Shown in pieces: positions 17,429 to 25,730 of a stretch of 64,000 nt of DNA. Every line of letters begins with the position of its first letter. Position 1 is the stretch's first letter. The notes beneath the pieces are model-generated. The model worked only from the letters and a program-made list of their open reading frames with translations. It was not told the DNA's origin and ran no database searches. The translations under genes were made by a program, and so were the position numbers. The stretch comes from UMGS1491 sp944380925 (GTDB lineage Bacteria > Bacillota > Clostridia > Oscillospirales > Acutalibacteraceae), in assembly GCA_944380925.1 (NCBI GenBank), contig CALWJD010000003.1, positions 81,090 to 145,089 of the forward strand, written 5' to 3'.

Positions 17429-18271
17429 ATGTTTGAAATTTTAAGTAAAGAAGTGCTAAATGAGAGCATTTCGAAGATGACTTTAAAAGCCCCGAACATT
17501 GCAAAAAGTGTTTTGCCCGGGCAGTTTATAATTTTGCGTGTTGATAAATTTGGCGAGCGAATTCCTCTTACTGTTTTTAATTATTCGAGAGAAAACGAAA
17601 CTATTGATATTATCTATCAAAAAGTCGGCGCGACTACTTTAAAACTCGACCAAAAAAATGCCGGAGACAGTATACTTGACGTTGTAGGGCCTTTAGGTAA
17701 AAGTACGGATATAACAGGCTACAAAAAAGCGATAGTGGTTTCGGGCGGAGTAGGTGGAGCGATTTCCTATCCGCTTGCTAGGGCTATTAAGGAAAATGGC
17801 GCTTATACTGCTATTATCTCGGGCTTTAGGAATAAAGATATGATTATTTTAGAAAATGAAATGAAAAACATATCCGATTATTTTGAAATGGTAACAGATG
17901 ACGGTTCAAACGGTAATAAAGGGTTTGTAACCGACGCTTTGCAAAAGCTGCTCGAAAGGGATAGTAGTTACGATGTTGTTATTACGATAGGCCCATTACC
18001 GATGATGAAAGCTGTTTGTGATATTACAAAAAAATTTAATATAAAAACAATCGTCAGCATGAATTCGATAATGATAGACGGAACCGGTATGTGTGGCGGG
18101 TGTAGGCTTACCGTTGGCGGAAAAGTTAAGTTTGCGTGCATTGACGGCCCTGATTTTGACGGACATCAAGTCGATTTTGCGGAATCTATGATACGTGGGC
18201 GTATGTTTGCAAACGAAGAAAAAATAGCAAGGGAAAAATACTGTAATTTATATAAGGGTGTAAAATTATGA
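17429..18271 (+). CDS. nfnA: NADH-dependent ferredoxin:NADP+ oxidoreductase subunit A (NfnA)
   Basis: A 280-residue FAD/NAD-binding protein of the dihydroorotate dehydrogenase electron-transfer type. With NfnB it forms the cytoplasmic electron-bifurcating transhydrogenase, which couples NADH and reduced ferredoxin to NADPH formation. An N-terminal FAD domain (R-I-P-L-T-V-F-N-Y) is followed by an NAD-binding domain (V-V-S-G-G-V-G-G-A). The C-terminal [2Fe-2S] site D-G-T-G-M-C-G-G-C...F-A-C uses one Asp and three Cys, as known for NfnA. The stop overlaps the nfnB ATG by four bases (ATGA), so they are translationally coupled. Confidence 0.93.
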   Translation: MFEILSKEVLNESISKMTLKAPNIAKSVLPGQFIILRVDKFGERIPLTVFNYSRENETIDIIYQKVGATTLKLDQKNAGDSILDVVGPLGKSTDITGYKKAIVVSGGVGGAISYPLARAIKENGAYTAIISGFRNKDMIILENEMKNISDYFEMVTDDGSNGNKGFVTDALQKLLERDSSYDVVITIGPLPMMKAVCDITKKFNIKTIVSMNSIMIDGTGMCGGCRLTVGGKVKFACIDGPDFDGHQVDFAESMIRGRMFANEEKIAREKYCNLYKGVKL

Positions 18272-19653
18272 TAAATAATAGTAAAACTAAAGAACCTATG
18301 CCAATGCAAAATGCATTGGAACGCTCAAAAAATTTTGGCGAAGTTGAACTTGGCCTTAGCGATGAATCAGCCTTAAAAGAGGCGAGTCGGTGCCTTAACT
18401 GCAAAGCCCGTCCGTGTGTAAAAGGGTGCCCCGTTGGAGTGAGAATTCCTGATTTTATAAAAAGTATTTGCGATAATGATTGCGCAGGCGCATATAATAT
18501 AATTACAAAGGATAATGCTTTCCCTGCTATGTGCGGTAGGGTTTGCCCTCAGGAAAAACAGTGCGAAGCCATGTGCGTTCGTGGAAAAACGGGAGAGCCT
18601 GTTTCTATTGGCAGACTCGAAAGATATGTTGCCGATAAATTTATAAAAAGCGGATTAAAGCATAAAGATTCGGAAAATAAAAAAACCGGTTATAAAGTGG
18701 CGGTTGTAGGTTCAGGGCCTTCAGGACTTGCGTGTGCTTCAGAGCTTGCCCGTTTCGGACACGAGGTTACAATCTTTGAGGCTTTGCACAAAGTTGGAGG
18801 CGTTTTAACTTATGGAATACCTGAATTTAGATTGCCAAGAAGTATTTTAAATTACGAAATAGAAAGTCTTAAAAGCAAAGGCGTAAATATAGTTACCGAT
18901 ACGATTATTGGAAAATCTTTTTCAATCAGTGACCTTTTTAAAGAAGGCTACAAAGCGGTTTACATAGCCTCAGGCGCGGGACTTCCCAAATTTATGAATA
19001 TACCGGGTGAGGGTATGCCCGGCGTATATTCGGCCAATGAATTTTTAACGCGCATTAACCTTATGAAAGCTTATAAAGAGGATTACGATACGCCTATCAT
19101 AAAACCGAAAAATGTTGTTGTTGTGGGTGGCGGAAATGTTGCAATGGATGCCGCAAGGTGCGCCAAAAGGCTGGGAGCTGATAGGGTAACTGTGATATAT
19201 CGCAGAACCGAAGAAGAAATGCCCGCACGAAAAGATGAGATAAGCCACGCCAAAGAAGAGGAAATAGAGTTTTTATTTTTAAGTAACCCCATAAAATATT
19301 TTGGAAATAATGCAAAAGTAGAAGGGGTTGAATATATAAAAATGAAGCTCGGAGATGTTGATAGTTCGGGAAGAAAGTCTGTTACTCCAATACATGATAA
19401 AACCTATAAGTTGGAAGCGGACACGGTTATTGTGGCAATCGGAAATGCCTCGAATCCTATTATAAAAAACTCTTGCCCTGAGATAGAGTTTGATGAAAGA
19501 GGAAGAATAAGGGTGAATCCTGAAACTTTGGAAACATCTTATAAATCGGTATATGCAGGAGGAGATATAGTAACAGGTGCTGCAACGGTTATTCTTGCCA
19601 TGGGGGCAGGTAAAAAGGCGGCGTATAGTATAAATAAAAGGTTATCTGAATAA
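18268..19653 (+). CDS. nfnB: NADH-dependent ferredoxin:NADP+ oxidoreductase subunit B (NfnB, GltD-like)
   Basis: A 461-residue flavoprotein resembling the small subunit of glutamate synthase. It carries the two [4Fe-4S] clusters and the bifurcating FAD of the Nfn complex. Cysteine clusters C-L-N-C-K-A-R-P-C...C-P and C-G-R-V-C-P...C-E-A-M-C occupy about residues 40-105. An FAD Rossmann motif (V-V-G-S-G-P-S-G-L-A) is near 145 and a NADPH motif (V-V-G-G-G-N-V-A-M-D) near 285. The same sequence could be a stand-alone glutamate synthase subunit. The overlap with nfnA and the absence of a gltB make Nfn the better call. Confidence 0.93.
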   Translation: MINNSKTKEPMPMQNALERSKNFGEVELGLSDESALKEASRCLNCKARPCVKGCPVGVRIPDFIKSICDNDCAGAYNIITKDNAFPAMCGRVCPQEKQCEAMCVRGKTGEPVSIGRLERYVADKFIKSGLKHKDSENKKTGYKVAVVGSGPSGLACASELARFGHEVTIFEALHKVGGVLTYGIPEFRLPRSILNYEIESLKSKGVNIVTDTIIGKSFSISDLFKEGYKAVYIASGAGLPKFMNIPGEGMPGVYSANEFLTRINLMKAYKEDYDTPIIKPKNVVVVGGGNVAMDAARCAKRLGADRVTVIYRRTEEEMPARKDEISHAKEEEIEFLFLSNPIKYFGNNAKVEGVEYIKMKLGDVDSSGRKSVTPIHDKTYKLEADTVIVAIGNASNPIIKNSCPEIEFDERGRIRVNPETLETSYKSVYAGGDIVTGAATVILAMGAGKKAAYSINKRLSE

Positions 19654-19676
19654 CTAAATATAATGGGGGTGCAGAT

Positions 19677-20276
19677 ATAGAATTTAGATTTTTTGATTGT
19701 AAGGTTAAGCTAAATTTTTATTTTCTGGCCCTCATTACTTTTATGCTTATTACAGATTCAAAAGGTACTATTATATATGGTATCATTTCGGCGGCACTGC
19801 ATGAATTAGGGCATTTGCTGTGCATGAGGTTTTTTGGATATAGTGTTAAAATTATTAATTTTGGGTGCCTTAATACAGATATTGTTTCTTGCCAATTTGA
19901 GGATAAAAAATCCATTTTAATTTTTCTAAGCGGCTCTTTTATTAATTTTTTGCTGGCCTTTATTTTTGGAGTTTTGTTTGTTATTTATAAGACCCCGCTT
20001 TTTAAAATTATCGCATACCAGAATATAGGACTTGGTGTGTTTAATCTTTTGCCCATATCAAATTTGGATGGTGGACAAATTTTTTATACCTTTTTAAAGA
20101 AAAAACTTGATGAATTTTCCGCTTTAAAAGTTTTAAATGTTGTTTCTTTTACATTTATAGTTCCTGTTTTTATATTGGGTTTTTACGTGCTAATAAATTC
20201 CAAATATAATTTTTCTCTTTTTATATTATCTTTGTATTTGATATCGTATATACTATTTAAGGAAGATATATTTTAA
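19677..20276 (+). CDS. M50 site-2 protease (SpoIVFB-like), probable ATA start
   Basis: A membrane metalloprotease of about 200 residues that cuts substrates within the membrane. The zinc motif H-E-L-G-H and the second ligand segment N-L-L-P-I-S-N-L-D-G-G are both present, among about four to five hydrophobic segments. The first ATG in frame (19743) would remove the first transmembrane helix and has no ribosome site. A strong GGGGGTG at 19665-19671 is followed six bases later by ATA at 19677. That start restores E-F-R-F-F-D-C-K-V-K-L-N-F-Y-F and a complete helix, as in other SpoIVFB-type proteins. Initiation at ATA is therefore inferred. The gene follows nfnB by 23 bases. Confidence 0.82.
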   Translation: MEFRFFDCKVKLNFYFLALITFMLITDSKGTIIYGIISAALHELGHLLCMRFFGYSVKIINFGCLNTDIVSCQFEDKKSILIFLSGSFINFLLAFIFGVLFVIYKTPLFKIIAYQNIGLGVFNLLPISNLDGGQIFYTFLKKKLDEFSALKVLNVVSFTFIVPVFILGFYVLINSKYNFSLFILSLYLISYILFKEDIF

Positions 20277-20300
20277 ATTTTTTATATGGGGGATTTAGTT

Positions 20301-20807
20301 ATGAATTTTATTGAAGCAGATGTTACGAAGCTTGAAAAGTTTAATCCTTTTGAAAAAATAGGGAAAGAATGGATGTTAATAACGGCAGGCGATGAAAAAT
20401 CTTGCAATATGATGACGGCAAGTTGGGGAATGCTGGGTGTTTTGTGGGAAAAAAATGTTGCTACTGTTTTCGTAAGACCTCAGCGCTATACTTTTAAATT
20501 TTTAGAAGAAAAAGAATATTATACACTATCGTTTTTTGGAAAAGAATATAAAAAAGAACTGCTGTTTATGGGACAAAACTCGGGTAAAAACATAAATAAA
20601 CTCGAGCATACGGTTTTAAAGCCGATATACGCTCAAAAGGCACCATATTTCGAGCAAGCGTCATGCGTTTTGATTTGCAAAAAAATATATAATCAATTTA
20701 TAACACCTGACTGCTTTTTGGACGATACACTAAATGGAGAGTATGAAAAAAAAGATTATCATAAAATTTTCGTCGGTGAAATTGAAAAATGCTTGATAAA
20801 GGAATGA
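20301..20807 (+). CDS. Flavin reductase family protein
   Basis: A 168-residue FMN-binding split-barrel protein of the flavin reductase (DIM6/NTAB) group. The family pattern is visible in W-M-L-I-T-A-G, then N-M-M-T-A-S-W-G-M-L-G, V-F-V-R-P-Q-R-Y-T and Y-Y-T-L-S-F-F. Such proteins reduce or bind flavin in the cytoplasm, and the partner is unknown. The ATG at 20286 lies inside the GGGGGAT ribosome site, so the ATG at 20301 is chosen. It sits between the M50 protease and an SDR gene in one closely spaced run. Confidence 0.9.
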   Translation: MNFIEADVTKLEKFNPFEKIGKEWMLITAGDEKSCNMMTASWGMLGVLWEKNVATVFVRPQRYTFKFLEEKEYYTLSFFGKEYKKELLFMGQNSGKNINKLEHTVLKPIYAQKAPYFEQASCVLICKKIYNQFITPDCFLDDTLNGEYEKKDYHKIFVGEIEKCLIKE

Positions 20808-20813
20808 TTAAAA

Positions 20814-21557
20814 ATGTTTGGCGGTAAAAAAACAGTTTTAATAACCGGTGCCTCAAGAGGTATCGGAGCTTCTTTGGCTGAAAATTTTGCTTCACAAAAT
20901 TACAACGTAATAATAAATTATAATAATTCTAAAAATGAAGCTATGGCACTTTTGCAAAAGATTCGCTCTTTTGGCGGAAGTGCCATAGCTCTTAAGGCTA
21001 ATGTTTCTGATTTTGAGGAGGCGGAGTATCTAGTTAAAAAGTCAGAAGAAGAATTTGGCAGTATTGACGTTCTTATAAATAATGCGGGGATAGCTCAGCA
21101 GAAAATGTTTACTGATATTACGGAAAAAGACTGGAAACTTATGTTTGATGTAAATGTGCATGGTATGTTTAACTCTACTCACCACGCAGTAAAAAATATG
21201 ATTAAAAAACACAGTGGCAAGATCGTAAATATGTCTTCTATGTGGGGGTTAACCGGTGGCGCTTGCGAAGTCCATTATTCGGCTTCCAAAGCAGCCGTTA
21301 TAGGATTTACCAAAGCTTTGGCTAAGGAACTCGGCCCTTCTGGTGTGCAAGTTAATTGTGTGGCTCCGGGTTTTATTGATACAGCTATGAATTCGGGATT
21401 TTCGGAAGATGACGTAAAAAAGTTTGTTGAAAAAACGCCTTGCTCAAGGGTCGGAACGGTGCAGGACGTTTCCAATGTGGTTTTATTTTTGGCGAGCTCT
21501 GAATCAGATTTTATCACGGGGGAAGTTATAAATATAAATGGCGGTGTTTTGACATAA
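20814..21557 (+). CDS. Short-chain dehydrogenase/reductase, FabG-like (possibly YmfI-type)
   Basis: A 247-residue NAD(P)-dependent SDR. The cofactor motif T-G-A-S-R-G-I-G is near residue 11, N-N-A-G near 88, and the catalytic Ser and Y-S-A-S-K near 138-156. The C-terminal G-E-V-I-N-I-N-G-G fits the 3-oxoacyl-ACP reductase (FabG) shape. In Firmicutes many such stand-alone genes are annotated as elongation factor P 5-aminopentanone reductase (YmfI). Without other fab genes nearby, either fatty-acid reduction or EF-P modification is possible. It starts six bases after the flavin reductase stop. Confidence 0.9.
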   Translation: MFGGKKTVLITGASRGIGASLAENFASQNYNVIINYNNSKNEAMALLQKIRSFGGSAIALKANVSDFEEAEYLVKKSEEEFGSIDVLINNAGIAQQKMFTDITEKDWKLMFDVNVHGMFNSTHHAVKNMIKKHSGKIVNMSSMWGLTGGACEVHYSASKAAVIGFTKALAKELGPSGVQVNCVAPGFIDTAMNSGFSEDDVKKFVEKTPCSRVGTVQDVSNVVLFLASSESDFITGEVININGGVLT

Positions 21558-21645
21558 TAAAAAATAATTGTATATTGTTTGACATTATGCTATTTTATAG
21601 TGGAGCGTCCAAAAAACAATATTTTATATAGGAGGTTTGTTATAG

Positions 21646-22290
21646 TTGCACAGTTTTTTAAAGAAATTTTTTAAGGTGGTGGGATTTAATTTAATTTGTG
21701 TTTTAACGATTCTTTTTGTTGGTTCTGCAAAATCCTATGCGCTTTTAGACGCGGATAAGATTGTGGATTTGCTGTCTTTGGCAATCAAATCTGACGGTGA
21801 TGTATACATGGATATGATAGATTTAGAAATAGTGCGTACCTCATTAAGTCCGAGTTGTCCGGCAGCCCTTTGATAACGGAAAGTCCGGGGCTTGAAACCG
21901 GATTATCGAAATCCGGTTATGTGTCACTAAATGATAGTGAAAAGCAATTTCTCGAGCTTATATGCAGTGCGTACAGACTTTTTTCCCTGATCATAAGCTT
22001 AATCCCACTCTTAAAAAAACCCATTGCTTCAAAGCACGCAGTATACCGCGTATTTTAAGCGTACGGTATTGCTGTGTTTGTTTGAAAAGGCTTTTGCAGA
22101 GACTATTGAGAAACTGAAAATCGAATGTGTCAATGTCTGTGAATATGAGAATAGTTGGTGGTATAAACTTATTCATTATTTTACCGTGACTGAAAAGCAA
22201 CAATATCATATGCGGCTTGCAGACTACGAAATATTTGGGCTTTCTAAGTTCTTGGAAAATGTGGTTATTTCTGATTACCCTGAGGTTTAG
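21646..22290 (+). pseudogene. Frameshifted gene for a small exported protein
   Basis: A GGAGG site (21631-21635) ten bases before TTG at 21646 opens a frame with a signal peptide (K-K-F-F-K-V-V-G-F-N-L-I-C-V-L-T-I-L-F-V-G-S-A). It stops at 21871. Coding sequence continues in the next frame from about 21840 to a stop near 22056, then returns to the first frame until 22290. The second shift lies at or near an A7 run (22013-22019). Read across both shifts, it gives one exported protein of about 210 residues resembling the next gene in layout. Decay, sequencing error or programmed slippage are all possible. Confidence 0.65.
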
Positions 22291-22320
22291 TATTTTATTT
22301 ATTATTAAAGGAAGGTATTT

Positions 22321-22878
22321 ATGAAAAAAGGTAAATTTTTTTGCAAATTATTAGGTATGGCATTCGCTACTTTTACGGCTTTTTCGGGGTTGCTGGTAAA
22401 TAATTGTACATATGCTTTTTCCACCAAAACTATAGTTGAAAATTTACTTAAAAACGAGTTGTGTAAGAATAAGCGTAGAAAAGATAAGCCCGATGCAGAG
22501 GAGGAGTATAAGTTTAGTGATGAAGAATATGAGTTTGTAAATGAAAATTTAGGGATTAAAAGCTATGATGAACTTTTAAAAAGAATTTCTGAAGATTGTT
22601 ATGCAAATCTTTTCGTTAGAGAACACTCTAAAACTGAGGAAGAATTGGATAGTGCATACTTTTTATTATTTTTGCGATTGATATCATATACGTGTGAAGA
22701 ACTTAGAGAAGGTGCTTTGAGTAGAAAACTAATTATAAAAATAATACATTGTCGTAGTATAACAGAAAACCGTTCCGATAAATATTTGGCCAAGTGTTTT
22801 GATAATTTTTTTGGTACGAATTTTAAAATATTATTAACATGTTGTTCATCGCGAACTCTTAGAAATTTACGTTCATAA
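22321..22878 (+). CDS. Exported protein of unknown function
   Basis: A 185-residue protein with a signal peptide (K-K-G-K-F-F-C-K-L-L-G-M-A-F-A-T-F-T-A-F) and a probable cleavage after T-Y-A. The mature part is charged and helical, with E-E-Y-K-F-S-D-E-E-Y-E-F and a leucine-rich region (F-L-L-F-L-R-L-I-S-Y-T-C). Two cysteines end the protein in C-C-S-S-R. It lies 30 bases after the broken gene at 21646-22290 and looks like a divergent tandem copy of it. No known family is recognised. A clear terminator follows at 23067. Confidence 0.65.
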   Translation: MKKGKFFCKLLGMAFATFTAFSGLLVNNCTYAFSTKTIVENLLKNELCKNKRRKDKPDAEEEYKFSDEEYEFVNENLGIKSYDELLKRISEDCYANLFVREHSKTEEELDSAYFLLFLRLISYTCEELREGALSRKLIIKIIHCRSITENRSDKYLAKCFDNFFGTNFKILLTCCSSRTLRNLRS

Positions 22879-23066
22879 AATTTTTAAAAATAAGCAGGTG
22901 TGGGTCTTTTGGTTATAGTTTTAAAACTCCTCATAACCTATTTTCAGAAAGCTTAAGATTTTACAAGGTTTAAGTGAAGTAAATGCGGATTTTAACCATT
23001 TAAAACAAATCTTGGCCTAAAGTTGCCTTTAACGCGAGCTATATAGAAATTTGAACTAAGAAATAG

Positions 23067-23111
23067 GCATTGTAAAGGATGTAAAGCCAAATCCTATACA
23101 ATGCTTTTTTT
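23067..23111. terminator. Bidirectional hairpin terminator
   Basis: GCATTGTAAAGGAT (23067-23080) pairs with ATCCTATACAATGC (23091-23104), with one bulge. TTTTTTT follows on the plus strand. It lies between convergent genes and overlaps the end of the minus-strand small membrane protein. Confidence 0.85.
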
Positions 23112-23342
23112 ATGAAGTTTATCGCGTATAAATTTAATCTCTTCGTTATTTTTTTCACTGATCTTATAACTTACTTTATGATATTTTGAACTTCGCAATA
23201 TATATTCAGCATTATCTGCCGTGAGGTTTTCTTTATCTGGATTATCAAATTTGAAAAGTGACTCTATTAAGAAAAATATTGTATTTGACATTCCTATTAT
23301 TATAAAAAAGCCAAAAATAATACAGCATATTATATCGTACAC
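23094..23342 (-). CDS. Small membrane protein of unknown function
   Basis: An 82-residue protein with one N-terminal transmembrane helix (D-I-I-C-C-I-I-F-G-F-F-I-I-I-G) and a charged cytoplasmic tail. GTG codons at 23351 and 23342 are both in frame. GAGGTG overlaps the first and is six bases before the second, so 23342 is preferred. It lies upstream-to-downstream with a DUF378 protein gene on the same strand, 52 bases apart. No family is recognised. Confidence 0.6.
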   Translation of the reverse strand: MYDIICCIIFGFFIIIGMSNTIFFLIESLFKFDNPDKENLTADNAEYILRSSKYHKVSYKISEKNNEEIKFIRDKLHKKSIV

Positions 23343-23396
23343 GTAGTTCACCTCAGTACATAATATGCTGCGTTTTATTTTTTGCTTTTTGATTTT

Positions 23397-23645
23397 TTAA
23401 CTTATTCCAACATCTGGAACATCCGATTCTTTTGTGGGAACATTCGGATCTTCAAGATCTGTAAATATAAGCGGTATACAAAAGAGCGCGCCGATGAAAA
23501 CCAAAAAGTAAATTACTCGGCTGGCTATTGATTCTTGACCGCCAAATATCCACGCTACGATATCAAATTGAAATAAACCTATAGATCCCCAATTAATCCC
23601 GCCGATTATGCAAAGTATTAAAGCTATTTTGTTGATAAGTTTCAT
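23397..23645 (-). CDS. DUF378 family membrane protein
   Basis: An 82-residue protein with two transmembrane helices. The I-G-G-I-N-W-G-S-I-G-L-F-Q-F-D-I-V segment followed by a second helix (V-I-Y-F-L-V-F-I-G-A-L) is the DUF378 (YuzA-like) signature. Function is unknown across the family. It has a strong GAGGAGG ribosome site before the ATG. Its C-terminus adds an acidic, proline-containing tail (P-N-V-P-T-K-E-S-D-V-P-D-V) that is longer than typical. Confidence 0.85.
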   Translation of the reverse strand: MKLINKIALILCIIGGINWGSIGLFQFDIVAWIFGGQESIASRVIYFLVFIGALFCIPLIFTDLEDPNVPTKESDVPDVGIS

Positions 23646-23819
23646 GTTATCTACCTCCTCTTGTTATATATTATAGACATTATTTTTCTAAAAAATCAAT
23701 ATGATTAATAAAATAATTATATATTAACTTAAAAAACATTTATTCTTGAAGCCGAAGCTAAATTTTGTTAAAATTAAAGTTATAGTATTTGTTGATTTTA
23801 TCAGTTTTTGGAGGAATTC

Positions 23820-25250
23820 GTGTTGCAGGGTACTGTGCTTTATAAGTTCGGGGTTAGTGAAGCAGAAAAATGTGAAAAAATTAAAGATCTGTATTTTAAA
23901 ATTTATAATAAAAAAAATCCTTTGGCATTTATAAAAACTTATGGTTGCCAGCAAAATGTTTCCGATAGTGAAAAATATGCAGGAATGCTCGAAAAAATGG
24001 GGTTTGGTATAACAGATAATCAAGATATTGCCGATGTTGTGCTTTTTAACACTTGCGCCATAAGAGAAAATGCGGAAAACAAGGCTTTTGGCAACTTGGG
24101 GTGGATAAAAAGTATAAAAAATAATAACCCAAATTTGTTTGTAATTTTGTGTGGGTGTATGACCGAACAGCCTACTGTTATTGAAAAAATAAAAGAAAAA
24201 CACCCTTTTGTGGATTTGGTTTTTGGTACTCATTCGATTTATAAATTTCCGGATCTTTTTTATAAGGCTTTGGCAAAAAGGGAAGAAAGCGATAAAAAGC
24301 ACAAAGGGGTTTATATTTCCGAAAAAACTGATAGTATAGCCGAAGATTTTCCGGTAAGACGTGATAATGCCCTTAAGGCGTTTGTTTCTATAATGTATGG
24401 GTGTAATAATTTTTGTTCCTACTGTATTGTCCCGTATGTACGGGGTAGGGAGCGCAGCAGAAATCCTTTAGAAATTATTAAAGAGTTTAAAAATCTTGTA
24501 AATGCAGGGTACAAAGATATAACTTTGCTTGGGCAAAATGTTAATTCGTATGGTCGGGGCCTTGATGAAAATATCGATTTTGCGGATTTATTAAAAAAGC
24601 TCGATGAGGTTCCGGGTGAGTATAGAATAAGATTCATGACGTCTCACCCTAAAGATGCCTCTAAAAAGTTATTTGATACGATTGCAAAAAGCCAGCATAT
24701 AATGCACCATATCCATTTGCCTGTTCAGTGCGGAAGCAACAGAATTTTAAAAGAGATGAACCGTAAGTATACAAAAGAAGACTATTTAAAAATAATAGAT
24801 TATGCTAAGAATAAAATACCGGATATTACTTTTACAAGCGATATCATAGTTGGCTTTCCGGGCGAAACTTACAAAGAGTTTTTGGAAACTTTGGAGCTTA
24901 TCAAAAAAGTAAAATTTTCCTCTCTTTTTACCTTTATTTATTCAAAAAGAACGGGCACAAAGGCTGCAAAGATGGAGGACCATATTTCCAAAGAAGAAAA
25001 AACCAAGTGGCTTTTGGAGCTTCTTGATGTTCAAAAGGATATATCCGAAAATTTATGTAAAGGTATGGTAGGAAAAACGCTAAAAGTTTTAGCTGAAAGT
25101 TATGACGAAAAGAAGTCGTGCCTATTTTGCCGTACAGACGGAAATTTAATTGTAGAGATAACCGGAGCGGACAAGTCCATGATTGGAAAATTCTTAAACG
25201 TTCTGGTAACGAATTCTCGTCAAGAGGCACTGATTGGAAAAATTATATAA
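23820..25250 (+). CDS. miaB: tRNA-2-methylthio-N6-dimethylallyladenosine synthase
   Basis: A radical SAM enzyme of about 476 residues that adds the methylthio group to i6A37 in tRNAs. The N-terminal UPF0004 domain begins with T-Y-G-C-Q-Q-N-V-S-D-S-E, and its three cluster cysteines are visible (C-Q, N-T-C-A-I, C-G-C-M). The radical SAM motif is Y-G-C-N-N-F-C-S-Y-C-I-V-P-Y-V-R-G-R-E, with a C-terminal TRAM domain. GGAGG at 23810-23814 points to GTG at 23820 or TTG at 23823; the TTG at 23808 is inside the ribosome site. It leads the block ylbF-mutS-mutL-miaA. The partner miaA, which makes its substrate, is the fifth gene. Confidence 0.95.
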   Translation: MLQGTVLYKFGVSEAEKCEKIKDLYFKIYNKKNPLAFIKTYGCQQNVSDSEKYAGMLEKMGFGITDNQDIADVVLFNTCAIRENAENKAFGNLGWIKSIKNNNPNLFVILCGCMTEQPTVIEKIKEKHPFVDLVFGTHSIYKFPDLFYKALAKREESDKKHKGVYISEKTDSIAEDFPVRRDNALKAFVSIMYGCNNFCSYCIVPYVRGRERSRNPLEIIKEFKNLVNAGYKDITLLGQNVNSYGRGLDENIDFADLLKKLDEVPGEYRIRFMTSHPKDASKKLFDTIAKSQHIMHHIHLPVQCGSNRILKEMNRKYTKEDYLKIIDYAKNKIPDITFTSDIIVGFPGETYKEFLETLELIKKVKFSSLFTFIYSKRTGTKAAKMEDHISKEEKTKWLLELLDVQKDISENLCKGMVGKTLKVLAESYDEKKSCLFCRTDGNLIVEITGADKSMIGKFLNVLVTNSRQEALIGKII

Positions 25251-25276
25251 ATAAACAACAAGAAGGAGAAATTAAC

Positions 25277-25693
25277 ATGGAAACAGAAGTTATAGAACTT
25301 GCAAGAGAGCTTGGAAGCGCAATTCAAAGGGACGAAAGTTATATAGACTATAAGATTAAACAGCAAAACGTCGAATGCGATGAAAACCTTCAGAAAATGA
25401 TGAAGGATTTTAACTCCAAAAAGTCTGAAATTAACCAAGAAATTTCAAAGGAAAATACCGATCAAAGTAAAATCGATAAGCTAAATGAAGAAATAAATAA
25501 GCTTTATATGGATATAATGCAAAACGAAACAATGAATAAGTATAACGAGGCAAAGCAAAAATTTGAAAGTGTTTTAAGAGGTATTACTCTTATAATTAAT
25601 CGCTCATCTTTTGGCGAGGACCCCAAAACAATAGATATAGAAGAAAGCGATTCTTGTTCCGGAAGCTGCCACGGCTGCTCCGGATGTTCGTGA
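25277..25693 (+). CDS. YlbF/YmcA family regulator
   Basis: A 138-residue helical protein of the YlbF/YmcA family, known in Bacillus as part of the complex that tunes RNase Y and competence/sporulation. The body is a charged helical hairpin. The C-terminus carries a cysteine-rich tail, C-S-G-S-C-H-G-C-S-G-C-S, which could bind an Fe-S cluster as in the Bacillus Y-complex. AAGGAG lies seven bases before the ATG at 25277. It lies between miaB and mutS, a common clostridial arrangement. Confidence 0.85.
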   Translation: METEVIELARELGSAIQRDESYIDYKIKQQNVECDENLQKMMKDFNSKKSEINQEISKENTDQSKIDKLNEEINKLYMDIMQNETMNKYNEAKQKFESVLRGITLIINRSSFGEDPKTIDIEESDSCSGSCHGCSGCS

Positions 25694-25730
25694 AATATTA
25701 TTAGTTTTAGAAAAGCGAGTGTAGTATATA

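Noticed and set aside
17429..19653. Dihydroorotate dehydrogenase electron-transfer subunit plus glutamate synthase
   Set aside because: There is no pyrD or gltB nearby. The Asp/Cys3 cluster pattern and the four-base overlap fit NfnAB better.
22910..22960. GGTTAT/ATAACC inverted repeat as a regulatory element
   Set aside because: It is short and AT-rich, with no neighbouring features to support a role.
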